Shown: positions 25,062-31,607 of the stretch, in pieces
How the letters are laid out: the number at the start of each line of letters is the position of its first letter
Position numbering within the stretch: position 1 is the stretch's first letter
Origin: Lachnospiraceae bacterium UBA7086
GTDB lineage: Bacteria; Bacillota; Clostridia; Lachnospirales; Lachnospiraceae
Assembly: GCA_002492525.1 (NCBI GenBank)
Contig: DKZA01000028.1
Coordinates: 1-35,315, forward strand
Direction of reading: 5' to 3'
Length of the DNA: 35,315 nucleotides
Program-made: the position numbers and the translations under genes
Notes under the pieces: model-generated
The model's database searches: none
Seen by the model: only the letters and a program-made list of their open reading frames with translations
Told to the model about the DNA's origin: nothing

Positions 25062-26273
25062 CTACCCTATTCTGGCAGGCTGTCTGTAGAATCCGGCATG
25101 CCGTGTCTCATAATTCCATAAGACTTCATGGTAACAGGCGGCAGCCTTTCTGGCTATCTTTATGCAGTCATAGGCGCCCGCTGTTTCTTTGGCACCGCGG
25201 CGCAGGATATCTAATTCATTTTGGGACAGGATATCCATCAATTTGTGGGCAAAAACATGTTCATCATACAGAATGTCCTTAGACCTGTCACCGGACACAT
25301 CCGTCATATAGCCGTTTATGCCATTTACCACAATGTCCTTTGTACCGGTAGCGCACAGTGCCAGTACAGGCGTTCCGGCCGCCATTGCCTCAAGCAGCAC
25401 AATTCCCTGGGTCTCAGAAAGGGAAGAAAAAAGGAACAGATCGCTGGCGAGGCAATACTCTTTGATATCTTCGTTGGGCACTTCCCCCACCAGGATGATT
25501 TCTTCTGTCAGGGACAGTTCTGCAATCCGTCTGCACAGCCTGTCCCGGTAAGGCCCTTTGCCGATCATAAGAAGCTTAAAACAGGCACCGGCTTTTTGTT
25601 TGTATATAGCCAGACTTTCCAACAGAAATTCCAGGTTCTTTTCTTTGGCCAGACGGGCGACAGTACAGAACAGGAAAGGTCTTCCATCACAGAACTTTGT
25701 GCGCAAAAAAGCCGCTTTTGATGCATCGGGATGAAAACTTTGGCCGGACAATCCTGTGGGAAGTACCTCTATGGGTACGCTGATACCGATTTCTTTCAGG
25801 TAGGCCCGGATGTTCGGGGTAGGGGCGAATACCATATTGCAGGCGCCAAGAGTTCTCTGTAAGTACACAGGCAGAAATCTCTGTAAGCCGGAAAGTCCCA
25901 CATAGTGCAGATACTGCTCATATCGGGTGTGATACGTACAGACAATCGGCACATGGTACTTTCTGGAAAGATAGCGGGCCGTTGTCCCGATCAGCATGGG
26001 ATGGTGGACATGGATCACATCAAAATTTCCTTCCCGGAATTTCTTTTCAATCTTCGGATCCAGGCTGTTCGGCACAGAAAAACCGCCTGCCACACCCTTT
26101 AATAATGCCCCGTATCTGACCACATCTTCCTCTTTCGGCTGCCTGTCATAACTGGGAGCAAATACGACTACCTGATGTCCGAGAACCCGCAGACTCTCAG
26201 ACAATTTTTCAACAGAGACCGGAACCCCTGCCACAAAAGGTTTATAGTTGTTTGTCATCATCGCAATTTTCAT
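25062..26273 (-). CDS. GT4 family glycosyltransferase
   Basis: A 403-residue retaining glycosyltransferase of the GT-B fold. The N-terminal domain starts MKIAMMTNNYKPFVAGVPVS and contains FDVIHVHHPMLIGTTARY; the donor-binding domain has TVARLAKEKNLEFLLES and the E-x7-E loop in SLSETQGIVLLEAMAAGTPV. The N-terminus resembles enzymes that put glucose or galactose on diacylglycerol, but the acceptor cannot be settled by eye. It starts 28 bases after the DedA stop, in the same direction, and such pairs are often linked to membrane lipid traffic. Confidence 0.9.
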   Translation of the reverse strand: MKIAMMTNNYKPFVAGVPVSVEKLSESLRVLGHQVVVFAPSYDRQPKEEDVVRYGALLKGVAGGFSVPNSLDPKIEKKFREGNFDVIHVHHPMLIGTTARYLSRKYHVPIVCTYHTRYEQYLHYVGLSGLQRFLPVYLQRTLGACNMVFAPTPNIRAYLKEIGISVPIEVLPTGLSGQSFHPDASKAAFLRTKFCDGRPFLFCTVARLAKEKNLEFLLESLAIYKQKAGACFKLLMIGKGPYRDRLCRRIAELSLTEEIILVGEVPNEDIKEYCLASDLFLFSSLSETQGIVLLEAMAAGTPVLALCATGTKDIVVNGINGYMTDVSGDRSKDILYDEHVFAHKLMDILSQNELDILRRGAKETAGAYDCIKIARKAAACYHEVLWNYETRHAGFYRQPARIG

Positions 26274-26301
26274 GGCTGTCTTATCCTCTCTTTTCCTAAA
26301 G

Positions 26302-26811
26302 TCAGATGAAGTATCTTAACAGCATGTCACCCAGAAAATAACCGGCACCCACAAATACCAGATTCCATAGGAGAATCCCCAAAGCAGAACTTACGATATA
26401 TTTCGCCATATTCATTTTGGAAATACCGGCCGGAATGGAAATCAGTGTCCGGAGCATGGGAATCAGCTTGCTTACAAAGATCCCCAGACTTCCCTTCTGC
26501 CGTACCCATTCTAATTTGGCTTCTATTGCCGGCCTTTGTCTGGGAAACTTATTCAGATACTTTTGCAGAACAAAATCACCGCCGGTATACCCGATAAAAT
26601 ACAAGATCAGACTTCCCGTAAGCCCTGCCGCTACCGTAATCAGGAGTGCAGTCGGAAAAAGGATCTGTCCTTTCGCTGCCCAGATTCCTGCAAGCGGCAT
26701 AATAACGCCTGCAGGGAAACCAGGCAGATTCAGATACTCCAGAAGAACAATCACAAAAATTGCAATTCCTCCATACCTGGTAAAATATGCCAGGATGATT
26801 TCAGCTGTCAT
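26302..26811 (-). CDS. DedA/VTT-domain membrane protein
   Basis: A 169-residue polytopic membrane protein of the DedA family, which moves phospholipid or lipid carriers across the membrane in characterised members. Conserved parts are LEYLNLPGFPAGVIMPLAG, TGSLILYFIGYTGGDFVL and the FVSKLIPMLRTLISIPAGIS helix, where the arginine and AG are family marks. GGAGGAG lies before ATG 26811. The gene is preceded by a 363-bp non-coding gap with repeats, which must carry its promoter. It is followed by the glycosyltransferase gene. Confidence 0.92.
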   Translation of the reverse strand: MTAEIILAYFTRYGGIAIFVIVLLEYLNLPGFPAGVIMPLAGIWAAKGQILFPTALLITVAAGLTGSLILYFIGYTGGDFVLQKYLNKFPRQRPAIEAKLEWVRQKGSLGIFVSKLIPMLRTLISIPAGISKMNMAKYIVSSALGILLWNLVFVGAGYFLGDMLLRYFI

Positions 26812-26833
26812 AAAATACTCCTCCTTTTATGTA

Positions 26834-26866
26834 TTACGCTTATCCGAGTCCGCAAAGCGGATCTCG
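26834..26866 (+). repeat. 33-bp direct repeat, copy 1
   Basis: This copy matches 27097-27129 at 32 of 33 bases. Its inner part folds as CGAG-TCCGC, loop AAA, GCGGA-T-CTCG, a 9-bp stem with one bulged base. It starts 22 bases upstream of the DedA start codon. No frame through it looks like a gene. Confidence 0.9.
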
Positions 26867-26867
26867 T

Positions 26868-26896
26868 AAGGTTAATTTGCAAAGCAAATTTACCTT
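26868..26896. repeat. AAA-loop hairpin beside repeat copy 1
   Basis: AAGGT-T-AATTTGC, loop AAA, GCAAATT-T-ACCTT forms a 12-bp stem with one T-T mismatch. It directly follows the 33-bp repeat. Neither strand has a clear U-tail, so it is not a standard terminator. Confidence 0.75.
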
Positions 26897-26935
26897 TATG
26901 AACGAGACAGCCTGTCTATTTGCTTCAACAATTAC

Positions 26936-26965
26936 AATATATCTTTTATTTCTAAACAGAAACAA
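26936..26965 (-). promoter_or_regulatory. Weak candidate promoter for DedA-glycosyltransferase
   Basis: On the minus strand TTGTTT (26960-26965), 18 bases, TATATT (26936-26941). This is the best match I found in the gap upstream of DedA. The remaining gap sequence between 26897 and 27044 shows no gene or RNA family that I recognise. Confidence 0.35.
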
Positions 26966-27044
26966 GACGCACTTCTTAATATTTTCTAAACAAATCCGCA
27001 GGAAATTATTAGGAGACCGGCAGATAAGCGGCCGGGACGCACAG

Positions 27045-27081
27045 AAAAAGCCGTGCAATAACAAATCTGTCATTGCACGGC
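27045..27081 (-). terminator. Intrinsic terminator downstream of the tetR gene
   Basis: GCCGTGCAAT (27050-27059) and ATTGCACGGC (27072-27081) form a perfect 10-bp stem around a 12-base loop. On the minus strand TTTTT follows (27045-27049). It would end the ilvN-ilvC-tetR transcript. On the plus strand only a weaker T-run lies downstream (27094-27098). Confidence 0.85.
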
Positions 27082-27096
27082 CTCTTATAGAAATTT

Positions 27097-27129
27097 TTAC
27101 GCTTATCCGAGTCCGCGAAGCGGATCTCG
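27097..27129 (+). repeat. 33-bp direct repeat, copy 2
   Basis: The second copy differs from 26834-26866 by one base, which changes the hairpin loop from AAA to GAA. It is followed by AATCGAG-CTTG-CTCGATT (27131-27148) and by the perfect palindrome AAGTAAATTTACTT (27162-27175), whose last base is the first base of the tetR stop codon. Confidence 0.9.
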
Positions 27130-27174
27130 CAATCGAGCTTGCTCGATTTGTTATTCTTACGAAGTAAATTTACT

Positions 27175-27738
27175 TTATAGCATTTCGTTTAACATCTCAT
27201 CCATAGAACGATGAATAATATACTGATAAACCGTAGCCATTTCCTCCGAAGAAATGACCATATCTTTACGAATCCATGTCATCACCACAAAGGTCAAAGA
27301 CTGGGCATAATATTCCGCCACAATCTCCGGCGTCATCCATGGATAAGGAAAAGTCCTGTCTTCACAGCGTGTACTGATATAACCAAACAACATTTCCCAG
27401 ATACATTTGCGGACAATACTTTCAAAGGAATTCTGCCCTTCCATTTTTGCCGCCCGGATACAGAATTCTTTCATCTTCAGCGCATTGGTAAAGATAAGTA
27501 CCAGGGCGTCTTCTAAACGGCCTTGCTTAAGTTGGGGAAAAAGAGGTCCCAACAGTTCGTTTTTGACAATCCATTCCAACAGATCGTATTTATCCTGAAA
27601 GTGATTGTAAAACGTTGGTCTTATCACACCTGCCCCATCCGTAATGTCCTTAATGGTAATTTTTTCTATAGGCATTTTCAAGATAAGCTGCTTAAAACTT
27701 TCCGAAAGCCTCTGGTCTACATTGATTTTGGAATCCAT
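27175..27738 (-). CDS. TetR/AcrR family regulator
   Basis: About 187 residues. The N-terminal helix-turn-helix is typical of TetR proteins: IEKITIKDITDGAGVIRPTFYNHFQDKYDLLEW. The C-terminal ligand domain is not assignable. A GTG two codons upstream is in frame; ATG 27738 has AGGGG six bases upstream and is preferred. It starts only 18 bases after the ilvC stop, with no terminator between, so it is probably co-transcribed with ilvC. Whether it controls the ilv genes is not shown by the sequence. A terminator lies about 95 bases past its stop, beyond a repeat copy. Confidence 0.9.
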   Translation of the reverse strand: MDSKINVDQRLSESFKQLILKMPIEKITIKDITDGAGVIRPTFYNHFQDKYDLLEWIVKNELLGPLFPQLKQGRLEDALVLIFTNALKMKEFCIRAAKMEGQNSFESIVRKCIWEMLFGYISTRCEDRTFPYPWMTPEIVAEYYAQSLTFVVMTWIRKDMVISSEEMATVYQYIIHRSMDEMLNEML

Positions 27739-27756
27739 GTGCACCCCTGCTTTACG

Positions 27757-28773
27757 TTAGTTATTGATAAGTTTGTCCTCACCGTTCCAGCTATAAAGTT
27801 TCCGGATCTCCTCGCCCACTAATTCTGACGGGTGCTCGGAAGCCAATTTCCGCATAGCCTTGAAGTGTACCTGACCGCCGGCAGAAGACATATCAAGCAG
27901 GAAGTCCTTGGCAAAAGTACCATCCTGGATATCGGAAAGAATCTTCTTCATGGTCTTCTTGGTCTCTTCCGTGATAATCTTCGGACCGGTGATATAATCG
28001 CCGTACTCAGCGGTATTGGAGATGGAATAACGCATCCCGGCAAAACCGGACTGATAAATCAGATCCACGATCAGTTTCATCTCATGAATACACTCAAAGT
28101 AAGCATTTCTCGGATCATATCCGGCTTCTACCAGAGTCTCAAAGCCTGCCTGCATCAGTGCACATACACCGCCGCATAAAACGGCCTGCTCGCCAAACAG
28201 ATCTGTCTCTGTCTCTGTTCTGAAAGTAGTCTCCAGAACACCTGCCCTTGCACCGCCGATTGCCAGTGCATAAGCCAGTGCTATATCCTGTGCTTTGCCG
28301 GTAGCATCCTGATGAACGGCAACCAGACAGGGAACTCCTTTTCCGGCCTGATACTCGCTTCTCACTGTATGTCCGGGTCCTTTAGGTGCAATCATGGTTA
28401 CATCCACATCCTTAGGCGGAACAATACAGCCAAAATGGATATTAAAGCCATGTGCAAACATCAGCATATTTCCCGCTTCCAGATTGGGTTCAATATCTTT
28501 CTTATACATAGCGGCCTGTAATTCATCGTTGATCAGAATCATGATGATATCCGCCTTCTTAGCAGCTTCTGCCGCCGTATATACCTCAAATCCCTGTGCC
28601 TCGGCTTTGGCCCATGATTTGGAGCCTTCATAAAGACCTATGATTACGTGACAGCCTGACTCTTTCGCATTGAGCGCATGTGCATGCCCCTGACTGCCAT
28701 AACCGATCACAGCAATCGTCTTGCCATCTAAAAGAGATAAATTACAGTCTTCCTGGTAAAAAATTTTTGCCAT
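27757..28773 (-). CDS. ilvC: Ketol-acid reductoisomerase
   Basis: A 338-residue class I IlvC, which isomerises and reduces acetolactate or acetohydroxybutyrate with NADPH. The Rossmann loop is VIGYGSQGHAHALNA, with YEGSKSWAKA supplying likely cofactor-phosphate contacts. APKGPGHTVRSEY and FGEQAVLCGG hold substrate and metal residues, and the all-helical C-terminal domain is complete. ATG 28788 is in frame but overlaps the ribosome binding site; ATG 28773 has GGAGGA seven bases upstream. A hairpin AAGGG-GTAT-CCCTT in the upstream gap lacks a U-tail. It follows ilvN copy 1. Confidence 0.97.
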   Translation of the reverse strand: MAKIFYQEDCNLSLLDGKTIAVIGYGSQGHAHALNAKESGCHVIIGLYEGSKSWAKAEAQGFEVYTAAEAAKKADIIMILINDELQAAMYKKDIEPNLEAGNMLMFAHGFNIHFGCIVPPKDVDVTMIAPKGPGHTVRSEYQAGKGVPCLVAVHQDATGKAQDIALAYALAIGGARAGVLETTFRTETETDLFGEQAVLCGGVCALMQAGFETLVEAGYDPRNAYFECIHEMKLIVDLIYQSGFAGMRYSISNTAEYGDYITGPKIITEETKKTMKKILSDIQDGTFAKDFLLDMSSAGGQVHFKAMRKLASEHPSELVGEEIRKLYSWNGEDKLINN

Positions 28774-28850
28774 TGTCTTGTCCTCCATTTAACTATTGAA
28801 AAATTAATTTGTAATATAACTGAAAGGGATACCCCTTGAGCTAACAAAAA

Positions 28851-29348
28851 TCATAGGTACGTGACATTTTCTATGCCTCTCCCCAGTCCCGCGATACCGG
28901 TACGCGCCAGTTCCAGAATTTCGTAACCGTCTAACAGACTGATAAAAGCCTCTATTTTATCCTGATTACCAGTCAATTCTATGATCAGACTTTCCGTGGA
29001 CACATCTATAATTTTGGCACGGAAAATATCGGCCACAGAGATGACTCCCTGCCTTTCCTGTGCAGAAGCTTTTACTTTGATAAGAACCAGCTCTCTATAT
29101 ACGCTCCCGCCAGGATGCAGTTCTTTGATATCCCGCACATCAATCAGTTTGGCCACCTGTTTTTCAATCTGATCTAAGATCTCATCGTCACCGGAAGTAA
29201 CGATGGTGATTCGGGTATAACGGGGATCCGCAGTCACACCCGCCGTAATGCTGTCGATATTGTAGCCGCGTCTGGAAAACAAGCCTGCAATTCTGCTAAG
29301 AACACCGGATGTATTGTCAACTAACAACTGAAATACTTTTTTTTGCAT
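28851..29348 (-). CDS. ilvN: Acetolactate synthase small subunit, copy 1
   Basis: A 165-residue regulatory subunit of acetolactate synthase with an N-terminal ACT domain and a C-terminal domain that activates the large subunit. QLLVDNTSGVLSRIAGLFS and RRGYNIDSITAG are characteristic; N12, G15 and N30 align with the valine-contact residues N11, G14 and N29 of E. coli IlvH. It is clearly different from the second small-subunit gene at 29424-29912 (roughly a third to two fifths identical by eye). A SigA-type promoter lies just upstream at 29393-29421, so it can be expressed with ilvC apart from ilvB. AAGGAAGG precedes its ATG. Confidence 0.95.
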   Translation of the reverse strand: MQKKVFQLLVDNTSGVLSRIAGLFSRRGYNIDSITAGVTADPRYTRITIVTSGDDEILDQIEKQVAKLIDVRDIKELHPGGSVYRELVLIKVKASAQERQGVISVADIFRAKIIDVSTESLIIELTGNQDKIEAFISLLDGYEILELARTGIAGLGRGIENVTYL

Positions 29349-29392
29349 AGAATCGTGCCTTCCTTTTATTTACTATACGAACACTGTCAATA

Positions 29393-29421
29393 ATTGTAGC
29401 AACTTCAATAAAAAAAGTCAA
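29393..29421 (-). promoter_or_regulatory. Internal promoter for ilvN1-ilvC
   Basis: On the minus strand TTGACT (29416-29421), 17 bases, TACAAT (29393-29398), in the 75-base gap between the two ilvN genes. Both boxes match at five of six positions. Confidence 0.7.
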
Positions 29422-29423
29422 AT

Positions 29424-29912
29424 TTAATTCTCCGTCTCCAGACATTTCTGTAGAGCCAACGTTCCCGTACGGGCCATCTCTACAATACTGATTCCCTGCA
29501 TCATACCGATGAACAGCCGGATGCGTTCCGGTACGTCGCAGATCTGTATGATCATCATATTTTTAGACATATCTACGATGTCGGCGTCCATAATCTCACA
29601 GGTTTCCATGATATCGCGCCGATTACTTTTGTTGTATTTGACTTTCATTAACATCAGTTCGCGGCTTACGCTTTGCGGTTCATCAAATGTTTTGACCTTG
29701 ATCACGTCTATCTTTTTGTTGAGCTGTTTCTCAATCTGTTCCATGGTACGCTGATCGCCGGAACTTACGATGGTCATGCGGGAAACGGCCGAGTCTTCTG
29801 TCTCTCCCACTGCCAGACTGTCAATGTTAAAACATCTTCTCGAAAACAGGCCGGCTACTTTGCACAGTACACCGGATCTGTTCTCCACCAATACGGAATA
29901 AATTTTCTTCAT
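29424..29912 (-). CDS. ilvN: Acetolactate synthase small subunit, copy 2
   Basis: A 162-residue second small subunit directly downstream of ilvB. The ACT domain reads SVLVENRSGVLCKVAGLFS then RRCFNIDSLAVGE; N11, G14 and N29 of the valine site are kept, but the usual glycine in RGYNI is Cys27. The C-terminal half includes RELMLMKVKYNKSNRRDIME and VEMARTGTLALQ. Its AAGGAGAGG ribosome binding site follows a small hairpin (29930-29945). The closeness to ilvB suggests that it is the main partner of this large subunit, but that is inference. Confidence 0.93.
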   Translation of the reverse strand: MKKIYSVLVENRSGVLCKVAGLFSRRCFNIDSLAVGETEDSAVSRMTIVSSGDQRTMEQIEKQLNKKIDVIKVKTFDEPQSVSRELMLMKVKYNKSNRRDIMETCEIMDADIVDMSKNMMIIQICDVPERIRLFIGMMQGISIVEMARTGTLALQKCLETEN

Positions 29913-29929
29913 CTTTTACCTCTCCTTTT

Positions 29930-29945
29930 GCTCCTGTATAGGAGC
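29930..29945. other. Intercistronic hairpin between ilvB and ilvN2
   Basis: GCTCCT, loop GTAT, AGGAGC gives a 6-bp perfect stem. In the minus-strand mRNA it ends just upstream of the ilvN2 ribosome binding site. There is no U-tail; it may protect mRNA ends or modulate translation. Confidence 0.5.
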
Positions 29946-29954
29946 ATCCGTTTA

Positions 29955-31568
29955 TCAGACAAGATCCATGGGATCGATAAGACATTCCAGCAATACGGAT
30001 TCATCGTTCTCTAAAAAGGCTTTGATCGTATCTGCCGCGCCTTCCATAGTGTGCTGTCTCATAAATTTCATGTCATAGGCAGCCGAAAGTTTCTCCAAGT
30101 CCGGACTGCCGGACAGATCAACCACTGAGTAGTTGTCCTTATAAGTAAAGTGCTGGTATTGCCGTACCATACCCAGATAGTTGTTCTTGAGAACAATGAT
30201 CTTGACGGGAACATCGAACTGCCGCATAGTGGCAAGTTCCATCATGGACATCTGGAAAGAACCGTCACCGCAGACAGCCACTACCTGACGCTTTTTATCC
30301 GCCAGCTTGGCACCCATGGCTGCCGGAATAGAATATCCCATGGTTCCCATGCCGCCGGTGGTAAGGAAACGGCCATTTTTGACAATATGATATCCGCAAG
30401 ACCAGATCTGGTTCTGTCCAACATCCGCTACATATACGGCATCCTCTTCCATAGCTTCCGAGAGCATGGTAATAAAGGCTGCCGGATCCACATAGTCCGG
30501 ATTCGGTTTGCGGACAGGCTGCATGGTATCCCGATACCCGTTTAATACCTGAATCCATTCTTCATGCTCACAGACAAAGTCTTCTTTCAGAATATCTTCA
30601 AAAATATGTCTGGCATCCCCCACAAGCGGAATGGCAGGCCCCACGTTCTTACCGATTTCTGCAGGATCCACGTCAATATGAATGAGTACTTTATTTTCTG
30701 TGATCAAGTCCGGCTGGTTCACTGCCCGATCCGCTACCCGTGCACCTACCATAAGAAGCAGGTCCGATTCGTTCATTGCACGATTGGCATATGGTTTGCC
30801 GTTATTGCCTACCATACCATAGTACATCGGATGTCTGGTAGGCATGACGCCTATCCCCATCATGGTAGATACTACCGGAATCTGATATTTATCTGCAAAA
30901 TTTCTAAGTTCTTCCTCCGCATGGCTCAAAAGGACACCGCCGCCTGCACAGATAATGGGACGTTTTGCCCTCTCCAGTTCCCGGATAACTTTCTTGATCT
31001 GCGCCATATTCCCCTTCACGGTAGGTTTATAGGTCCGCATACTGACTTCTTCGGGATACTTAAATTTATTTACCAGACTATTTTGCACATCAATGGGAAC
31101 ATCGATCAGTACAGGCCCTTTTCGTCCGGTATTGGCCAGATGAAAAGCTTCTTTAAAGACACGGGGAATATCGTTTACATCTTTTACCAGGTAACTGTAT
31201 TTGACGAAAGACTCCACGGCACCGGTGATATCTGCCTCCTGAAAAACATCTGACCCCAAAAGTTCACTGTTTACCTGCCCTGTGATACATACCAGAGGAA
31301 TACTGTCCGCGAAGGCGGTAGCAACGCCTGTAATCAGATTCGTGGCACCGGGGCCGGAAGTGACCGCACATACGCCTACTTTACCGGATACCCTGGCAAG
31401 TCCGCTGGCAGCATGTGCCGCATTTTGCTCCGTACGGATTAAAATTGTCTGTATATCAGAATCTAAGATACTGTTGTAGAAAGGGCATATGGCCACGCCA
31501 GGATAGCCGAACACATATTCCACGCCCTCCGCTTCCAGACATTTTACGATTGCATCAGCACCTATCAT
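29955..31568 (-). CDS. ilvB: Acetolactate synthase large subunit
   Basis: A 537-residue thiamine diphosphate enzyme joining pyruvate to pyruvate or 2-ketobutyrate, the first common step of valine and isoleucine synthesis. The catalytic glutamate is E47 in RTEQNAAHAASGLARVSG. The ThDP/magnesium motif runs from CGDGSFQMSM to IIVLKNNYLGM. The central FAD-type domain (ICAGGGVLLSHAEEEL, IHIDVDPAEIGKN) is present. It is somewhat shorter than the usual 550-570. The presence of small-subunit genes argues for the biosynthetic enzyme rather than catabolic AlsS. AAGGAG lies about 14 bases before ATG 31568. It follows metH by 39 bases. Confidence 0.95.
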   Translation of the reverse strand: MIGADAIVKCLEAEGVEYVFGYPGVAICPFYNSILDSDIQTILIRTEQNAAHAASGLARVSGKVGVCAVTSGPGATNLITGVATAFADSIPLVCITGQVNSELLGSDVFQEADITGAVESFVKYSYLVKDVNDIPRVFKEAFHLANTGRKGPVLIDVPIDVQNSLVNKFKYPEEVSMRTYKPTVKGNMAQIKKVIRELERAKRPIICAGGGVLLSHAEEELRNFADKYQIPVVSTMMGIGVMPTRHPMYYGMVGNNGKPYANRAMNESDLLLMVGARVADRAVNQPDLITENKVLIHIDVDPAEIGKNVGPAIPLVGDARHIFEDILKEDFVCEHEEWIQVLNGYRDTMQPVRKPNPDYVDPAAFITMLSEAMEEDAVYVADVGQNQIWSCGYHIVKNGRFLTTGGMGTMGYSIPAAMGAKLADKKRQVVAVCGDGSFQMSMMELATMRQFDVPVKIIVLKNNYLGMVRQYQHFTYKDNYSVVDLSGSPDLEKLSAAYDMKFMRQHTMEGAADTIKAFLENDESVLLECLIDPMDLV

Positions 31569-31607
31569 ATTTCTATCTTTGCTCCTTTCCTGATATGATC
31601 AATTTGT

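Noticed and set aside
26834..27129. CRISPR array
   Set aside because: Only two repeat copies, 263 bases apart, with no regular spacers and no cas genes.
26536..27167. Open frames through the DedA-tetR gap on both strands
   Set aside because: They cross the repeats and hairpins, have odd composition and no ribosome binding sites; the gap looks non-coding.
28774..28850. T-box or leader-peptide attenuator before ilvC
   Set aside because: The gap has only a small AAGGG-GTAT-CCCTT hairpin without a U-tail, and is too short for a T-box.
30564..31253. A 229-residue open frame on the plus strand opposite ilvB
   Set aside because: No recognisable fold, poor start context, and full overlap with a certain gene.
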